The translations under genes were made by a program, and so were the position numbers. The notes beneath the pieces are model-generated. The model ran no database searches, had not been told where the DNA came from, and worked only from the letters and a program-made list of their open reading frames with translations. DNA of 64,000 bases from Sisyra terminalis (Eukaryota; Arthropoda; Insecta; Neuroptera; Sisyridae), in the NCBI GenBank assembly GCA_958496175.1, contig OY292276.1, positions 29,842,449 to 29,906,448 on the forward strand, in the 5' to 3' direction. Positions within the stretch are counted from its first letter, which is position 1. Each line of letters begins with the position of its first letter. Shown piece after piece: positions 61,090-64,000 of the stretch.

Positions 61090-63076
61090 GTATAAATCTT
61101 TAAATGGTGAATTATTACTTTATACATAAGCAAGTTTCGGAAGATTAAAAATTTATCACTAGTCAAACTCTAAAAATTGACCGAAATTGAGGAAATGAAA
61201 AAACAATTAAATATGACTAAATAATATTGATCGTATTTTTGGAAAGATTTGCGATACCTAGATTTGCGTTCTTTAGAATTTGTGGTTTTAAAAATATTTA
61301 TTCAATTAATAATACTAATCAAAATATGTCAAATCTAGATAATCTTCAAAGCAATCTAGGCAACCTTCAATTATTATTTCTTCGGTATTGTTTTATTTTT
61401 TCACATTTTGTACAAGTCAACATTTCTCCGACATATATATCTCAGATATTTACGCACATATCAAAATTAATCTTTGTACGGTATTTGAAGCAAACCTAGC
61501 ATTCAATATAGCGGAATATTCATTTTGACAAGAAAAGTTTAAAACTAACAGCAGTGATTTTTTATTTAAATTAATTGATCGTATTTTTACTGTACTTATA
61601 AAAATGATCAAAAGATAATTGTAGGATACAAAGTATTTTTTCCATTCTTTTTAAACTTATAATAAATTTATATATTTGTTAGACGAATACCATGCAATTA
61701 GTATTTAAAGTCATGTCTGTCAACTGTCGTGATTGAACATTAAATATTAACACATTCCGAATATACTTTTCGTTGAACATTTCTGCCACACGCAAATGTA
61801 CAAACAATCAGGATTAACAAACACGATTATTGATAATCTTTTGTGATATTGTGTACGTTGTCGGTTTGAATTAAATTAAAAATTGAAGGTTTAATTATTT
61901 AATGGAAAATTTAATACTCGTATGAATGTAAGTACTACAGATAATAAAATTTGAGGGAGCAAATTTTCTATTTTCGTTTTTAATAAAAACCAAATTAATT
62001 GAGATAATAATAATAATGATGATAAACTTATACGGCGAATATATTTTCAATATAAAGGGTCAAATTTTCATGAAAGCTCTGTGTAATAAAGTTGTAAAGG
62101 TGTATTTGTTTGTTGTTGGTGAATAATTAAAATACAACCGTCATAACTAACACATCTCTCTAGCTTCCAACTAAAGCCACTCTGTTTGTTCTGTTGTTAT
62201 TGAGGAAAAAAACTATGTAGTAGAAGAGCCGTGAGGATTTCGTATAGAATCATTAGGGACATAAGGGGTTAACATTTGCGAAAAGGATGCAAGTAGCCGT
62301 TTCGTAGCGCAGAGGTCGTATACACCGCTAGAATTTCACGAGTCACATAGAATGAGAACAGTTACATGCGTTTCACGTTACCTTCCAGTTACTGCCACGT
62401 CTATCCCTCAGGTAAAACCCAGTTTCTCTTGTATTAGGAATGAGGGCTATATGATGTTATACCAATGGTGGTTACCACACCGGGGTTGATTTACAACAAT
62501 GTGGTGATTAATTGAACAACACTGAGGTCAACAATAAACATGGACCTTCTCAGTTTGAATAGCCCCCACAAAAACCTCATTCGCATTGGTTAAATGGTAT
62601 CGCGTTTGTGGTTTTAATTTGTCTGGAATGGAAAATATTGGTGACGCGATATTTTTTGAACAATGAATTTTCCACCCTCATTTCATCCTTTTCCATCAAT
62701 TAATATAATAAAATCGATCGGAAAACACACACATATAGGGATGAATGCACTCTACATATACATACCTCTACCTACCTCTGTACAAACGTACTCGTATATA
62801 TTATATGCAGTTTGATGCACTTTGAGCTCATTAGGATTATACTTAATACCGGACACAATATATGAGGGTGAAACTAACCCTTTGTTCACATTATGAGTTC
62901 AATGTTAATGACCCGACCACTAAAGTAAAATTCCTCAAAAAAAAACATGTAAAAGATGAGTCTTCTTCTTTTTCAATTGAGTGTGGCTATTTTTGAACGA
63001 AATTTTCAATGTAAAACTGTTTCCAAACTGTGAAATATTTATTAAATCGCGAGCATATCAGGTATTTGGCACTAAC
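61090..63076. other. No gene recognised; unique mixed-GC block
   Basis: 61090-62100 is AT-rich; the 90-codon frame at 61227-61499 has no motif. 62140-62900 is GC-balanced and unique. It includes a 45-codon plus frame at 62351-62488 (start MRTVTCVSRYLP) crossing a donor-like TCAG|GTAAAA at 62412, which is unsupported as a gene. If the exon to the right is real, this block is intron of that gene and may be regulatory. Confidence 0.45.
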
Positions 63077-63176
63077 CTGGTTTGGCTTGGGATGGTGCTC
63101 GCCGCTGATAATGGAGATCTGGCAGGATATCCGGCTCCGGGTCCCCCAGACCGGGGACTACCGGTCATCAAGTACT
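63077..63176 (-). CDS. Internal coding exon of an unrecognised gene (partial)
   Basis: On the minus strand a 100-base exon runs from acceptor TTACCATTTCAG| (upstream of 63176) to donor CCAG|GTTAGT (after 63077). Both signals are good, and the intron side of the acceptor is T-rich with a TTAAT-type branch candidate. Only one of three frames is open; it takes two bases from the previous codon, reads YLMTGSPRSGGPGAGYPARS followed by PLSAASTIPSQT, and leaves two bases (AG) over. The product is rich in Ser, Pro, Gly and Ala, as in a disordered region of a regulatory or signalling protein. The exon is far more GC-rich than its flanks. On the plus strand the same DNA is also open (62981-63202) with weaker splice signals. 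I do not recognise the gene. Flanking exons are not found nearby, so the introns are long. Confidence 0.55.
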
Positions 63177-64000
63177 CTGAAATGGTAATATTTCATTATT
63201 AATATCTTTAAATTAATTAACTTTTCAGTTACATATCTTTGTAATTATTCATATCAATTAAATTGCATAATCAATGTGTAAAACACGAATTTGTTTGAAA
63301 TTTTCTAGTCCTATTGTTTTTCGTCGTAGTACCAATTGGTTCAATTAAAATGGATATAAGCATTATCGTTCAAAGTACAAACATTTAAGATTCGTTTCGA
63401 TTAATGAAGAATGTAGTATTTACACTTATGGTTGCAAGTGGTTTTATTGATTGGTCGATTCAAGTTATTTAAGGAAGTAAACTATTACATAATAGACGGA
63501 AACATAGAAGCAGACACACTCGTGCAACTAATATATCTTCATTGGCACAAGGATTGACGTCAACGCCTGGAAAGTTGTGTGCTATTATAAAGGAACTGAT
63601 ATAGCGTTGCGAACATAAATGTTCGTTAAGTCGATGCCAACGAAGCATCCTCTTCTTTTCAGCCGACATGACGATAGCCTTTTCTCGATCACGAACACTA
63701 AAACTTCCATATTAAAGCTATTGCATTTTTATTGCTATTTAATACCAATTTATATGAAATCTCTCCAGAGTATTATTACAACCGAGCAAAAACTATACAC
63801 ATAATTTAACGTATTTTTTTTCAAGAGTCTGGACTTGAATCCTTCGTGTATTACATTATATAGCTCTTTTTTATAATTTAAAACTAAAGTGTATTTGGGT
63901 GGGTATGGCAATTTTGGTTTTACGACGAAAATGTAATGATGAACGCGTACATCCTCCGGATAAAACAACATCACTAATAAATTATTCTAAGCTTAAAACA
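63177..64000. other. No gene recognised (likely intron)
   Basis: AT-rich with a mixed block at 63470-63700. Opposed frames there (63469-63669 minus, 63619-63804 plus) have acceptor-like AGs near 63661 (plus) and 63568 (minus), but no matching donors or recognisable product. Confidence 0.45.

Noticed and set aside
62351..62488. Short plus-strand gene with a donor-like site inside
   Set aside because: 45 codons, unrecognised, and only one splice-like signal.
62981..63202. Plus-strand frame over the 63 kb exon
   Set aside because: The minus strand has better acceptor and donor signals; kept only as an alternative.

Overview
The window looks like a stretch of an insect nuclear genome. It is very AT-rich, has no dense gene layout, and no open frame exceeds 124 codons. 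It is littered with decayed transposons of types common in insects: Jockey-like and RTE-like LINEs, mariner, hAT-like short elements, foldback MITEs and a tRNA-derived SINE. The order of insect cannot be fixed from the sequence. I see no bacterial or viral gene, no CRISPR array, no rRNA and no intact tRNA.

Only two places look like parts of host genes. At 63077-63176 (minus) there is a 100-base, GC-rich internal exon with good splice signals, coding a Ser/Pro/Gly/Ala-rich segment. If it is real, much of the window to its left may be intron of that gene. At 31141-31375 a unique, CpG-containing island supports either a plus-strand first exon (TATA-like box, start codon, splice donor) or a minus-strand 3' exon in phase with the 63 kb exon. 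I cannot decide between them.

Layout. 1-5 kb: intergenic or intronic DNA, a SINE and a Jockey reverse-transcriptase relic. 5-11 kb: three short inverted-repeat elements, one carrying the start of an acidic protein frame, then a Jockey RNase H tail. 14-16.4 kb: a SINE and an RTE-like reverse-transcriptase relic. 18.8-20.8 kb: a hAT-like MITE and arrays of a ~140-base repeat in both orientations around a SINE tail. 23.8-25.5 kb: a hAT-like element abutting a ~500-base palindrome, then a SINE. 28-32.9 kb: an RTE tail, a dispersed ~200-base repeat, the 31 kb island, a SINE and a long-TIR element. 35-37.5 kb: two LINE tails in opposite orientation. 39.2-40.7 and 54.7-56.0 kb: two copies of a long TIR element, the first interrupted by a MITE whose empty site survives in the second. 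46-48 kb: LINE tail, (TA)n and a five-unit ~140-base tandem array. 51.5-52.2 kb: mariner relic. 58-61 kb: a repeat ending in a tRNA-like segment and a hAT-like MITE. The rest is AT-rich unique sequence with a few more GC-balanced blocks that could be regulatory.

The genes do not form an operon or pathway. The transposon families are all broken, and what can be learned here is mainly the repeat history. Identifications come from reading translated motifs by eye against general knowledge of the families; no database search was possible.
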